Assembly (NCBI GenBank): GCA_001512505.1
Contig: LFSC01000028.1
Span: forward strand, 20,609-84,608
DNA length: 64,000 nt
Direction of reading: 5' to 3'
Source: Clostridiaceae bacterium DTU079
Lineage (GTDB): Bacteria; Bacillota; Clostridia; Acetivibrionales; Acetivibrionaceae
A program made the position numbers and the translations under genes. Below the pieces are notes generated by a model. The model was not told the DNA's origin. It worked only from the letters and a program-made list of their open reading frames with translations, and ran no database searches. Below, one piece after another: positions 33,899 through 41,519 of this stretch. Within the stretch, counting starts at the first letter, position 1, and each line of letters begins with the position of its first letter.

Positions 33899-34723
33899 CT
33901 ATTTCCTTCCTACAAATAATGAGCCTATTGTCTTACCTCCTAAAATGTCATAAATCACCTTCGGGTTATCTCCATTGGCAATAACCATATTGATCCCAGC
34001 CGCAGTAGCAATCTTGGCAGCTATAAGCTTGGTAATCATTCCCCCTGTGCCTCTATTGGATCCTTCCCCTCCGGCACACATTTCCACCTCCGGCGTTATC
34101 TCGTCTATAACGGAGATAAGCTTTGAGTTTTCATTTTCCCTCGGATCGCAATCGTAAAAGCCGTCAATATCCGAGAGAATTATAAGTAAATCCGCTTTTA
34201 CAAGCTTTGCGACAATCGCAGACAATGAATCATTGTCTCCAAACACCCGGTGAATACCCGATTCGATCTCATCTACTGCCACAGAATCGTTTTCATTAAC
34301 CACCGGTATTATTCCCATTTCCAGTAAAGCCTCAAACGTATTTACAACATTCACTTTACCGGTTTCATTCTCTACCACATCCCGGGTCAACAGAATCTGT
34401 CCCACAACATGACCGTATTCCTGAAAAAACTTGCCATATATATGCATAAGCTCACACTGTCCTACAGCAGCAACGGCTTGTTTATGCCTTAAGTCTTTGG
34501 GCTTTGATCCCAGCTTCAGTTTTCCCACTCCGACACCGATTGCCCCGGACGAAACCAGTATCATATCCCTTCCTTGATTTTTAAGGTCCGATATTGCTCT
34601 AACGAGCTTTTCAATCCTGGCAAAGTTCATTTCACCATTGTCGTATGTAAGAGTTGATGTTCCTACCTTCACCACTACTCTCTTGGAGTTTTTTAGCTCC
34701 TCACGTGCATTACTGTTTTCCAT
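33899..34723 (-). CDS. proB: Glutamate 5-kinase (short form without PUA domain)
   Basis: A 274-residue amino acid kinase that phosphorylates glutamate in the first step of proline synthesis. VVVKVGTSTLTYDNGEMN near residues 16-33, MILVSSGAIGVGVGKL near 53-68, VVNENDSVAVDEI near 140-152, FGDNDSLSAIVAKLVKADLL near 161-180 and GTGGMITKLIAAKIATAAGI near 221-240 are family landmarks. It ends near GGKTIGSLFVGRK, so the C-terminal PUA domain of the E. coli enzyme is absent, as in many short forms. No proA lies next to it in the window. It ends 111 bases before the first TolC-like gene. Confidence 0.95.
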   Translation of the reverse strand: MENSNAREELKNSKRVVVKVGTSTLTYDNGEMNFARIEKLVRAISDLKNQGRDMILVSSGAIGVGVGKLKLGSKPKDLRHKQAVAAVGQCELMHIYGKFFQEYGHVVGQILLTRDVVENETGKVNVVNTFEALLEMGIIPVVNENDSVAVDEIESGIHRVFGDNDSLSAIVAKLVKADLLIILSDIDGFYDCDPRENENSKLISVIDEITPEVEMCAGGEGSNRGTGGMITKLIAAKIATAAGINMVIANGDNPKVIYDILGGKTIGSLFVGRK

Positions 34724-34971
34724 TTCCTTTCCCCTACCTATTATCTATAGAAATTTTAAAAATTAATGTCTTTTACCTATGGTTTTACATAATTCAATAT
34801 GTTATTGTTAAATTTTTAGCAAAGTACACAGTAAAAAAAACACTAATAAGAATATTATACGACTTATAATATTAAATTTCAAAAAAAAAACCGAAAAATC
34901 AAAGATAATTTAAATCCTATCAATAAATACAAGTGTTTACTTAAAAATGTTAATGTGTAACCGAATCTGCT

Positions 34972-35694
34972 TTATAGCTTTACCAGCTTGATATCTCCCC
35001 ATGCCCCCAAACTGTCACCTACTATTATGAGAACACCGTCCACACCTTCAATGGAAGAAGCAAATTCTATGCCCTTTTCAATGTGATGCTTGTCCTTTAC
35101 AACATTTCCTGTTGCAGTTGCAACGGCATCGGATAAAAATGCATCTTTTGATAAAATAACAACGGCATCGGCTTTACCGAAACTCAAGGAATGACCCACT
35201 GTTCCTGAAGATGTACATATCCCGAGGGGTGTCTTATCCGGCGTTATTTCCAGATCTATTTTTTCACTGAGTATTGACTTTCCCGCATAAACCCCCACTT
35301 TTCTGGAAACGTCCGACTTCATAAAAATGTCTCCCCCGTTTTCAACTATTACCTCATTGCACAGCTTCAAGAGCCCCACGCCCACATATTCGCTTACAGC
35401 CCCGGCAACTGCGGCCATCGGTCCCACTCCTGCCTTTTTAGCCGCCTCACACATTCTCCTTATAATCTCCGGAGCATCACTGCTGCAGTCAATGGGTTCA
35501 AGGCTCTCAAGAAAGTTTCGGTGGTTTGCAATATACTCTTCTATATCCTTCCTGCACTTTAAAACCAGATCATACGCTTCTTTGTATAGCTCTCTGTCTG
35601 CCCCTATACGCAGGTCCGTCTCCTTTACGCACACATCGAAAAATTTCAGGTTTACTCCCTTAAACATGTTTCTGTATCGTCTTTCTTCATACAT
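34972..35694 (-). CDS. UPF0280/COG2122 ApbE-like protein, probable sulfide-handling protein for homocysteine synthesis
   Basis: A protein of about 240 residues with UPF0280 features: MYEERRYRNMFKGVNLKFFD at the start, VGPMAAVAGAVSEYVGVGLL near 87-106, VENGGDIFMKS near 115, PLGICTSSGTVGHSLSFGKAD near 155-175 and DAVATATGNVV near 188. From established work on Methanosarcina, COG2122 proteins help sulfide assimilation into homocysteine along with COG1900 and NIL-ferredoxin proteins; both of these are encoded next upstream here. The start is uncertain: 35694 has GGGGG nine bases upstream; 35700 and 35730 are alternatives, the last lacking a site. An 85-base inverted repeat separates it from the ferredoxin gene. 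Confidence 0.88.
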   Translation of the reverse strand: MYEERRYRNMFKGVNLKFFDVCVKETDLRIGADRELYKEAYDLVLKCRKDIEEYIANHRNFLESLEPIDCSSDAPEIIRRMCEAAKKAGVGPMAAVAGAVSEYVGVGLLKLCNEVIVENGGDIFMKSDVSRKVGVYAGKSILSEKIDLEITPDKTPLGICTSSGTVGHSLSFGKADAVVILSKDAFLSDAVATATGNVVKDKHHIEKGIEFASSIEGVDGVLIIVGDSLGAWGDIKLVKL

Positions 35695-35763
35695 TTTCAT
35701 TATCCCCCATGTATGTTTGCCTTGCTCCATATATTATACCCGAATCTTGAGTTACGCAAGTAC

Positions 35764-35848
35764 AGAGCCTGTAAATACTACGCGGAACCAAACACCCTCA
35801 TGCTTGAGAAAGGATGCTCTTCCTTTCCGTGTTGTATTAACAGGCTCT
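35764..35848. repeat. Imperfect inverted repeat, about 25-bp arms
   Basis: AGAGCCTGTAAATACTACGC (from 35764) pairs with a segment ending AACAGGCTCT at 35848, with 21 of 25 positions matching and a 35-base loop. It lies between the NIL-ferredoxin and UPF0280 genes. It could be a terminator-like or mobile-element-derived hairpin. Both flanks are unusually GC-rich for an intergenic region here. Confidence 0.55.
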
Positions 35849-35958
35849 AAAACTTTCTTTGCGATGATTTTACTCGTTCTCGCTGACCTTGTACAATACG
35901 CGGAATATCCCTCCTATAATTTCAAGAACGGATCTTTCCAACTATAAATGGCTTAAAA

Positions 35959-36366
35959 TTATACCGACACGCACATGACTTTAAGGGGACATGCCTTTAC
36001 ACACAGCTCACAAATCATGCACTTTTCCTTGTCAAAAGTGAGGTTCCAGCTTTCTTTATCCATCTGAAGTGCTCCCGACGGACATACAGCCGTACATGCA
36101 CCGCAATGAACGCATCCTTCTTCCTGCCAAATTATGCTCTTGGTAAATAGCTTATACTTTAAACCCTGATCCTCAATATACTTAAGTCCTGCTTCAATAT
36201 TCCATTCGGTTCCTATCATGTCCATCACAAGCTTTCCCTGCCGGTTCAGGTTGATATCCGCATTTAAAATATTTATCTGAAGATCATAGTCCTTTATAAG
36301 ATGATATGTAATGGGTTTTGTTACTTCCGTTGCAGGAAAATATAAAGCAACCTTAATCTTTTTCAT
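35959..36366 (-). CDS. NIL domain-4Fe-4S ferredoxin protein of homocysteine biosynthesis
   Basis: A 135-residue protein. Residues 1-75 form a NIL (ACT-like, methionine-repressor-type ligand-binding) domain, [20 protein letters not shown]. Residues about 83-132 hold two 4Fe-4S motifs: [16 protein letters not shown] and [15 protein letters not shown]. This fusion is known as the partner of COG1900/DUF39 in anaerobic homocysteine formation from aspartate semialdehyde and sulfide, where it likely supplies electrons. It overlaps the DUF39 gene by 14 bases, so they are coupled. Confidence 0.93.
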   Translation of the reverse strand: MKKIKVALYFPATEVTKPITYHLIKDYDLQINILNADINLNRQGKLVMDMIGTEWNIEAGLKYIEDQGLKYKLFTKSIIWQEEGCVHCGACTAVCPSGALQMDKESWNLTFDKEKCMICELCVKACPLKVMCVSV

Positions 36367-37528
36367 TTTCTATCCCCCTTATATCAAGGGTATTACCCTT
36401 ATTCTCCAAAGGTAGAGACGCTACCGGTTGTGATATGAAAAACTCACCCTTCATAATCTGCTGTTTTAAAAGCTCTGCAATTTCTCTTGCTTTTTTAAGG
36501 CTTGAGAGCGGAGCTGTAGGTACTTTTTTGCCATTGATTTCAATAGTACCGCTGCGAAGCTCCTCATAGGAAACTGAACCTAAAACAGGCTTGTTTCTCG
36601 ACTGAACTCCGTAATCATATATATTGGCAAATATCTCACTGTTTTTTACACAGGTATTAATCAGCAATTCTTCATCCAGTATCGGTATTGGAATTCCCAC
36701 ACCGACAAACAAGGTCACACCGTATTTTTCAAATACCGCTGCTCTAATAAACCTGGTACTCATCTGCTTTATATCCCCAATAAGTGCCAATGTACCCGCC
36801 GAGGAAAGCGGAACTCCGTTCTCCCGTCTTTTCTGACTTGGATTATGCTGGGTTCCCTCCCATGCCACATAGCCTTGGGCACCACCCAGGAATACTCTTG
36901 TGCCAATACCTATAGTTCTGTAATAAGGGTCATTTAAAAGCGGACTTAATTCACCTGAGGTGGTATAGGTAACATTTCCGAGATTTGGAAGAAGTGTACC
37001 CATATAAGTATGAATTATCCTGTTTGTGGTATTGGCGGCAACAGCATAGTTTTGATAGGCATTTCGGGGATTAAACATATAGGCTTGATTAACATTGTTC
37101 TTATTTATGTAAGTTGTTATCTCTTTTCTGGGATAGCAATCGGTGCCGTAGCTCTCTGCATAGAGCTTTATATCCTTTCCGGCAATCAGGTCTTCAATTA
37201 CGTGGGCACCGCCGTATTCCATTCCTCTTGTCTCCGAAAGCTCCGTTGCTCCGATATATGCATCCACGGCAGCAACTCCTGCATAGGCAAGAACATCATT
37301 GAGCCATACCTTTGTCATTCTTATCGGCGGCTCCGAATGTCCGAAGTTTATGAACATACCGGAAGAACACATCGGACCGAAAGTACCTGTGGTCACAACG
37401 TCAACCTCTTTTGCCGCCTGCTTTACGCCCTTCTCGGCCACTATATCAATTATCTCCTCAGCAGTCACAACCACCGCTTTTCCGCACTTTATCTTTTCGT
37501 TAATCTCATCAAAACTTTTGTACCCCAT
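36353..37528 (-). CDS. DUF39/COG1900 homocysteine biosynthesis protein
   Basis: A 391-residue protein with the DUF39 features: [20 protein letters not shown] near the start, [20 protein letters not shown] near 45-64 with the conserved Cys, [20 protein letters not shown] near 105-124, [19 protein letters not shown] near 213-231 and [15 protein letters not shown] near 278-292. In methanogens COG1900 proteins take part in making homocysteine from aspartate semialdehyde. The tail lacks CBS or ferredoxin domains, which are on the next gene. AAGGTG precedes ATG. It is the first gene of the operon behind the promoter at 37562-37590. Confidence 0.93.
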   Translation of the reverse strand: MGYKSFDEINEKIKCGKAVVVTAEEIIDIVAEKGVKQAAKEVDVVTTGTFGPMCSSGMFINFGHSEPPIRMTKVWLNDVLAYAGVAAVDAYIGATELSETRGMEYGGAHVIEDLIAGKDIKLYAESYGTDCYPRKEITTYINKNNVNQAYMFNPRNAYQNYAVAANTTNRIIHTYMGTLLPNLGNVTYTTSGELSPLLNDPYYRTIGIGTRVFLGGAQGYVAWEGTQHNPSQKRRENGVPLSSAGTLALIGDIKQMSTRFIRAAVFEKYGVTLFVGVGIPIPILDEELLINTCVKNSEIFANIYDYGVQSRNKPVLGSVSYEELRSGTIEINGKKVPTAPLSSLKKAREIAELLKQQIMKGEFFISQPVASLPLENKGNTLDIRGIENEKD

Positions 37529-37546
37529 TTTATCGCACCTTCTTAC

Positions 37547-37590
37547 AATAGTATAGATACTATTATAGGCGTTTATCGATCATATTTCAA
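37547..37590 (-). promoter_or_regulatory. Promoter with palindromic operator for the homocysteine operon
   Basis: On the minus strand TTGAAA (37585-37590), a 17-base spacer and TATAAT (37562-37567) form a consensus promoter. AATAGTAT-AG-ATACTATT (37547-37564) is a perfect palindrome with 8-bp arms that overlaps the -10 and start site. A repressor sensing methionine, homocysteine or sulfide status is the natural guess. I see no SAM riboswitch. Confidence 0.75.
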
Positions 37591-37628
37591 TTGTCTATTT
37601 ATAAAACAGCCGAGAAGATAAATATAGA

Positions 37629-37976
37629 TTATTTCTCCATTTTTTTATTCGCCCAATCGATTATTTTCTCTTTACTAAAAATATATTTTCCTTGTATATT
37701 TATATATGTTCCATCCAGTTCTCCGGGATTTACCATATCCATCAAACTTTCTGTATCAGCTACTTTTAAAAATGATTGCAGTTGATAAATTGAAAGGAAA
37801 TCATCATACTCTTTAGAATTATTTAGTTCAGAATATCCCGGGTTCAATAAACTGACTTCAACCGGATATATTTTTTCTAAGTTATTTCTAACTATAAAAT
37901 AATTACCTACACATATAATGCAGCTACCTAAAATAATTGAAACAGTAATAATAATTGCATTCTTCGTCTTATCCAT
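37629..37976 (-). CDS. Membrane-anchored protein with excisionase-like helix-turn-helix tail
   Basis: A 115-residue protein of unknown function. MDKTKNAIIITVSIILGSCI begins a membrane helix (about 7-28). The C-terminal part, YQLQSFLKVADTESLMDMVN then GELDGTYINIQGKYIFSKEK and IIDWANKK, follows the layout of excisionase/MerR-like winged helices (helix, turn, PGEL-like loop, beta hairpin, final helix). By charge the C-terminus should be outside, which is odd for a DNA-binding fold; the domain may bind something else. GAGGAGG sets the start at 37976, six codons inside the longest frame. Confidence 0.75.
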   Translation of the reverse strand: MDKTKNAIIITVSIILGSCIICVGNYFIVRNNLEKIYPVEVSLLNPGYSELNNSKEYDDFLSIYQLQSFLKVADTESLMDMVNPGELDGTYINIQGKYIFSKEKIIDWANKKMEK

Positions 37977-38091
37977 CACTTTCCTCCTCTTCATAAATTT
38001 TTATATGCTAATTTTTAGACATCTCGTACCACTGCTTTACATTTATATTAAAAAACTATTATATATTATAATTGAAACATTTTCCACATCA

Positions 38092-38124
38092 GTAACGATA
38101 TTGTTACATTTAACATAATATAAT
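38092..38124 (+). promoter_or_regulatory. Possible promoter and operator for the gene at 38156
   Basis: TATAAT at 38119-38124 lies about 30 bases before the start codon. Upstream, GTAACGATATTGTTAC (38092-38107) is a near-palindrome with 5-bp arms placed where a -35 would be. No good -35 hexamer is visible. Confidence 0.35.
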
Positions 38125-38155
38125 ACCAGGAATTTTTAAAGATCAAGGAGAATGT

Positions 38156-38542
38156 ATGGATAAATATAAGAAACTAGAAAGCATTACCAACGGAATAAAT
38201 GCGGCACACAAACTTATGACATTGAAAAATTCCGCTGCCAATCAACGGTCAGATGATTCACCATATATTACTCCGGCGCTGCTCAGCCAGATGCTGCAGG
38301 TAATTGCCCAGCATTCACCGGATAGAAGTAAAATACCCTTAAAAAGAAGCTTGGATCAGACCAATCTATATACTAAAGCCATCAGGGACCTTAAGCAGGA
38401 AGCATTAAATATCAGAGAGAAAAACAGAGTTTATAAGGATGATATTATCAAAACTCTACATATATTAAAGCCGATAATGGATCCAAGAAGGCAATCAATA
38501 ATAGAAAAAATAATAAAAATCCAGCAGATACTGGACTCATGA
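38156..38542 (+). CDS. Hypothetical small helical protein
   Basis: A 128-residue protein I do not recognise. It has no signal peptide or membrane segment and is basic and helical: INAAHKLMTLKNSAANQRSD near 15-34, ALLSQMLQVIAQHSP near 41, and a C-terminal helix ILKPIMDPRRQSIIEKIIKI. The pattern of an initial K/R-rich helix, then a middle LLSQML segment and HILKP...IIEKI repeats, recalls small clostridial proteins found near sporulation or cell-surface genes, but this is only an impression. AAGGAG precedes the ATG. It stands alone on the plus strand between minus-strand genes. Confidence 0.7.
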   Translation: MDKYKKLESITNGINAAHKLMTLKNSAANQRSDDSPYITPALLSQMLQVIAQHSPDRSKIPLKRSLDQTNLYTKAIRDLKQEALNIREKNRVYKDDIIKTLHILKPIMDPRRQSIIEKIIKIQQILDS

Positions 38543-38582
38543 TTTTTTCGGTATAACTTATTTTATGGGTGTGTAACTTCAG

Positions 38583-38600
38583 CGGGGGTAAAATCCCCCA
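38583..38600. repeat. GC-rich hairpin in intergenic region
   Basis: GGGGG (38584-38588) and CCCCC (38595-38599) flank TAAAAT, in a region of otherwise low GC between the genes at 38156 and 38752. No T run follows either side closely. It could be a terminator for the plus-strand gene or a trace of a small transposon end. Confidence 0.4.
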
Positions 38601-38751
38601 CCAAAACTCCTATATAGAAAAGCCCATCAAGGTTACTTAACATATTCTTTTATTAATTTATGTTTTAAATCATGCAACTCATCAAGGGTTTTTTGTGAAC
38701 CGACAAAACCTTAAAAAGGGGTAGGCAAAGATTTAATATATCAAGAGAATA

Positions 38752-39102
38752 CTAAGCTTGGGTTTTTTTTCTGAAAAATTTACCTTTTATAGGTATATAG
38801 CCCTTTATCAAAATCTTATCATAATTCAATTCCGTTAAGCCCAGGATCCCTTTTTCTACAGGAGTCCGTCTTTTTCTTAACCAGACCACCTGCTCAGTCT
38901 GAGGTCTTTTTCCCGGTTCAAATATAGAGTGCATAGTAAAAAGAGCGTTTCCCAATGCAGTTGTGTGCATAGCCTGATTTTCCATAACCTTTCTGTCCGC
39001 TAAAAAATACAGCACAACAAGCCATATAAAGCCAAATACAACAGCCATGGCTCCCGTCAATAAAAACGCCTTTATAATTTTTATCAGCAACATATCTCCC
39101 AT
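38752..39102 (-). CDS. Hypothetical membrane-anchored protein
   Basis: A 116-residue protein with one strong N-terminal membrane segment (about residues 10-35, AFLLTGAMAVVFGFIWLVVL) and a basic soluble tail. The tail has AMHTTALGNALFTMHSIFEPGKR near 43-65 and ends KGKFFRKKTQA. I do not recognise a family. AAGGT eight bases before the ATG is a modest ribosome site. Neighbours give no hint. Confidence 0.65.
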   Translation of the reverse strand: MGDMLLIKIIKAFLLTGAMAVVFGFIWLVVLYFLADRKVMENQAMHTTALGNALFTMHSIFEPGKRPQTEQVVWLRKRRTPVEKGILGLTELNYDKILIKGYIPIKGKFFRKKTQA

Positions 39103-39295
39103 AATATTCTACCTTGCTATATACAATATGTGTTTGCTCTTGAACTTATTTTATCACAAATACTGAAAATTTCTCAAGTTAACCAAATACCACAGAGTGT
39201 AAATTAAAGAAAAGTGATTCGGAAACTAAAGTTTAATTCACAATGTTTCTTTCACACTTTTCTTCGATTTGCATCAATCAACTGTGATTACACAA

Positions 39296-39326
39296 ATAAA
39301 AAACTCCCAAAGGAACGAATCCTTTG
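39296..39326 (-). terminator. Terminator after the nitroreductase gene
   Basis: On the minus strand CAAAGGA-TTCGT-TCCTTTG (39308-39326) is followed by GGGAGTTTTTTATTT. It begins five bases past the stop codon. Confidence 0.8.
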
Positions 39327-39330
39327 AATA

Positions 39331-39957
39331 TCACCACATATTGTTATGTATTCTTTCCTTTAAATTGATTTCCTTTTGTTCTACTATTTTTGCATCTTTG
39401 CTTGGCATACCAAGACCAATTAAGCATGGCATGAAATAATCCTCCGGAAAACCTAACACCTTTCTTGCATGTTTATCCTCATCTCCTAAAGGTATTCTCA
39501 GATTACATGCATATCCTTCTGCCGTTGCTGCTAAAAATATGTTTTCGATGCAGCACCAAATCGAAGCAAAACCGTTCAAATGAGAAAGATTAGCAGGCTT
39601 CATTATATCAACTTTTTGCTTTAATAAAGGTATAATAATCGCCGAAGCATCAGCAAGCATTCGATATTGTTTTGGTACAGCGTCTCTATAGCATGCTTGT
39701 TGTGTAGGATCATTCAGATTCCAGTCCTTAATTAACCGCTCCATGTCTTCATCGGATATTCCTTTAGGAATGACATCAAGAAGCTTCAGAACAACTTGCT
39801 TATCTTTTAGTACTATAAAATGCCAATCTCTCATATGGTCATTTGTTGGTGCCTTAAGACCTGCTCCTATAATTCTTTCGATGATATCATCATTTATTTC
39901 AACACTTTCAAAATCTCTTATTGTTCTTCTTTTTTCTATAACTTCATAGAAATCCAT
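39331..39957 (-). CDS. Nitroreductase family protein
   Basis: A 208-residue flavoprotein of the nitroreductase fold. The N-terminal MDFYEVIEKRRTIRDFESVE with RRTIR binds FMN phosphate; IIGAGLKAPTNDHMRDWHFI near 30-49 and the C-terminal FASIWCCIENIFLAATAEGY near 135-154 and NLRIPLGDEDKHARKVLGFP near 157-176 are family features. It would use NAD(P)H to reduce quinones, flavins or nitro compounds. ATG 39957 follows GGAGGG; a TTG 24 bases upstream is disfavoured. It stands alone, ended by its own terminator. Confidence 0.9.
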   Translation of the reverse strand: MDFYEVIEKRRTIRDFESVEINDDIIERIIGAGLKAPTNDHMRDWHFIVLKDKQVVLKLLDVIPKGISDEDMERLIKDWNLNDPTQQACYRDAVPKQYRMLADASAIIIPLLKQKVDIMKPANLSHLNGFASIWCCIENIFLAATAEGYACNLRIPLGDEDKHARKVLGFPEDYFMPCLIGLGMPSKDAKIVEQKEINLKERIHNNMW

Positions 39958-39981
39958 TTTTATCCCTCCATGCAACTTCAA

Positions 39982-40331
39982 ATTTATATGTAAAGTACTA
40001 AATCATAATATCATATTGATAAAAATAAATAAATAAAATTTTCCAATAGTCTGTGTGCATCTTTATCAATGTGTATCTCGTACACTTCCTAAAATTGTGT
40101 AGACTTCCTTACCTGTAAAAATCAATTAATTTATTTGATGTAAGTATGATGCAAAAGCATATCAGCCCCCTCATAGAGTGAGCAGTTCAGTCGTTGGACT
40201 CCCCTGGTGAGTTAATACAGATAATCTGAATAAAAGAATTGAAAATCGTTTTCTGAAAAATCGTAAAAATGTGCTCTTTTTAAATTCGGCTGTCATTTTA
40301 ATTAATAGGTGTAAATAATATGGAAACGGAA
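39982..40331. other. Intergenic region without recognisable gene
   Basis: Between the nitroreductase start and the tRNA terminator I find no frame with a ribosome site, no hairpin with a T run and no clear promoter. A slightly GC-richer patch at 40160-40210 stands out from the AT-rich surroundings and may be a remnant. Confidence 0.4.
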
Positions 40332-40363
40332 TAAAAAAAGGGCCTCAATATTATTTGAAACCC
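40332..40363 (-). terminator. Terminator after tRNA-Pro
   Basis: On the minus strand GGGTTTCAA pairs with TTGAGGCCC (two G-T pairs) around six bases and is followed by TTTTTTT. It starts right after the encoded CCA of the tRNA. Confidence 0.88.
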
Positions 40364-40364
40364 T

Positions 40365-40440
40365 TGGTCGGAGTGGCGGGACTCGAACCCACGGCCTCTT
40401 GGTCCCGAACCAAGCACTCTACCACCTGAGCCACACCCCG
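40365..40440 (-). tRNA. tRNA-Pro (anticodon CGG)
   Basis: A 76-base cloverleaf on the minus strand, with CCA encoded. Acceptor CGGGGTG pairs with CACTCCG (one G-T), discriminator A. The D arm reads GCTCAGGTGGTAGAGT-like; the anticodon stem CTTGG/CCAAG holds loop TTCGGGA, so the anticodon is CGG, reading CCG proline codons. The T arm has GTGGGTTCGAGTCCCGC. It stands alone with its own terminator. Confidence 0.96.
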
Positions 40441-40533
40441 TTAACCACATATTATATTTTAGCAGCATTATTCGATAATGGCAAGAGTATTTTTATTTAA
40501 ATATTTGTCATCTCATAAAATTACGTAGTAACT

Positions 40534-41325
40534 TTAATCCAACATTATATCGAACACTATGGATTTTAAAACGGCAAAATACTCCCGGATGAAGGAATTC
40601 GGCAATTCATACGGATTGGTCGGAGCCGGTATTCCATAGGGGGTAAAGCCGTGATGCCTTGCAAGCATTTTCGATCGAAATAAATGAAACTCACTGGTTA
40701 CAATCATTATCCTGTAGTCCCGACGGCCTGTAAGCTGTTCCAGTACCTCTGCTGAAAACTTCATGTTTTCCGCGGTACTTGTTGACTTGTCTTCCATGAT
40801 TATTCTGCTTTCATCAATACCGTTACTCACAAGATACCTTTTCATCGCTTCAGCTTCAGAAATGGCCTCATTGGGGCCTTGCCCACCGGTAACCACCACC
40901 ATCAGGTTGGGATTTTCCCGAAGATATTCCACTCCCTTGTCAATGCGGTTTTTTAAGGTAGGAGGAATCTGCTCTCCCTTAAGTCCGCTTCCGAGAATAA
41001 ACAGATAATCCACTTCCACATTAGTGTCGGCGGTTGACGAAGCAATTATAATTCCTTCTATCAAAACAAATGACAGGATAAAAATAACACATACCGAAAT
41101 AAACCCTCCTCTTATAACGGTGTTCTTTATCCTGAGTATATGTCCATTGCCCGATAAACGGATTATCGCAATTATTGACAGCAATATTCCAACGACCAAT
41201 GGAAACAATACGCCGAAATTTCTTATCGCAGCACCGTAAAGTGCCAGAAAGCAAAAATCAAGTATACCGATAATTCCCAAAATCAAAGCAATAACATCCG
41301 GAACCCTTTTGTATTTAGCAAGCAT
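40534..41325 (-). CDS. YdcF/DUF218 (SanA/ElyC-like) membrane protein
   Basis: A 263-residue protein with three N-terminal membrane segments (about 10-30, 35-55, 70-95) and a DUF218 domain from about 115. The domain shows YLFILGSGLKGEQIPPTLKN, VVVTGGQGPNEAISEAEAMK near 155-174, GIDESRIIMEDKSTSTAENM near 183-202 and MIVTSEFHLFRSKMLARHHG near 219-238. The family includes ElyC and SanA, linked to envelope and peptidoglycan precursor homeostasis. ATG 41325 has GGGGG in front; the longer frame lacks a site. Confidence 0.9.
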   Translation of the reverse strand: MLAKYKRVPDVIALILGIIGILDFCFLALYGAAIRNFGVLFPLVVGILLSIIAIIRLSGNGHILRIKNTVIRGGFISVCVIFILSFVLIEGIIIASSTADTNVEVDYLFILGSGLKGEQIPPTLKNRIDKGVEYLRENPNLMVVVTGGQGPNEAISEAEAMKRYLVSNGIDESRIIMEDKSTSTAENMKFSAEVLEQLTGRRDYRIMIVTSEFHLFRSKMLARHHGFTPYGIPAPTNPYELPNSFIREYFAVLKSIVFDIMLD

Positions 41326-41443
41326 TTTATCCCCCATTAATAAATCATTAAAATATTAATCATAATAACATTATAATATTTAGTCTCTATAAATGAAAGT
41401 GCATATATCTTCTAGTATAGTTTTCTTAAATTTCCATTCAAAT

Positions 41444-41490
41444 AAAAAATCCTCTGAACCCGTCAAAACATCGGGATTCTCGGATTTTTA
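41444..41490 (-). terminator. Terminator after the Lon-like protease gene
   Basis: On the minus strand AAAATCC...GAATCCCG pairs with CGGGTTC...GGATTTT and is followed by TTTATTTG. It lies about 30 bases past the stop at 41520. Confidence 0.7.
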
Positions 41491-41519
41491 TCATACGTAT
41501 GTAATTTAAAAATACACTA

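Noticed and set aside
33899..34723. Truncated proB
   Set aside because: The missing C-terminal PUA domain is typical of short glutamate 5-kinases; all kinase motifs are present.
35327..35947. A 206-codon plus-strand frame across UPF0280 and its upstream region
   Set aside because: Antisense to the UPF0280 gene and extended by chance through the inverted repeat; no ribosome site or family.
37529..37628. SAM riboswitch or T-box upstream of the homocysteine operon
   Set aside because: The leader is about 30 bases from the predicted start site to the ATG, too short for either; the palindrome explains the region better.
38560..38620. Idea that the GGGGG/CCCCC hairpin is an IS200/IS605 end
   Set aside because: No tnpA or tnpB sequence lies nearby; only a hairpin is visible.
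38640..38712. A minus-strand C-terminus-like stretch resembling the end of Spo0E-type phosphatases (LDELHDLKHKLIKEYVK)
   Set aside because: Only about 25 codons after a stop, no start codon, and the match is too short to trust.
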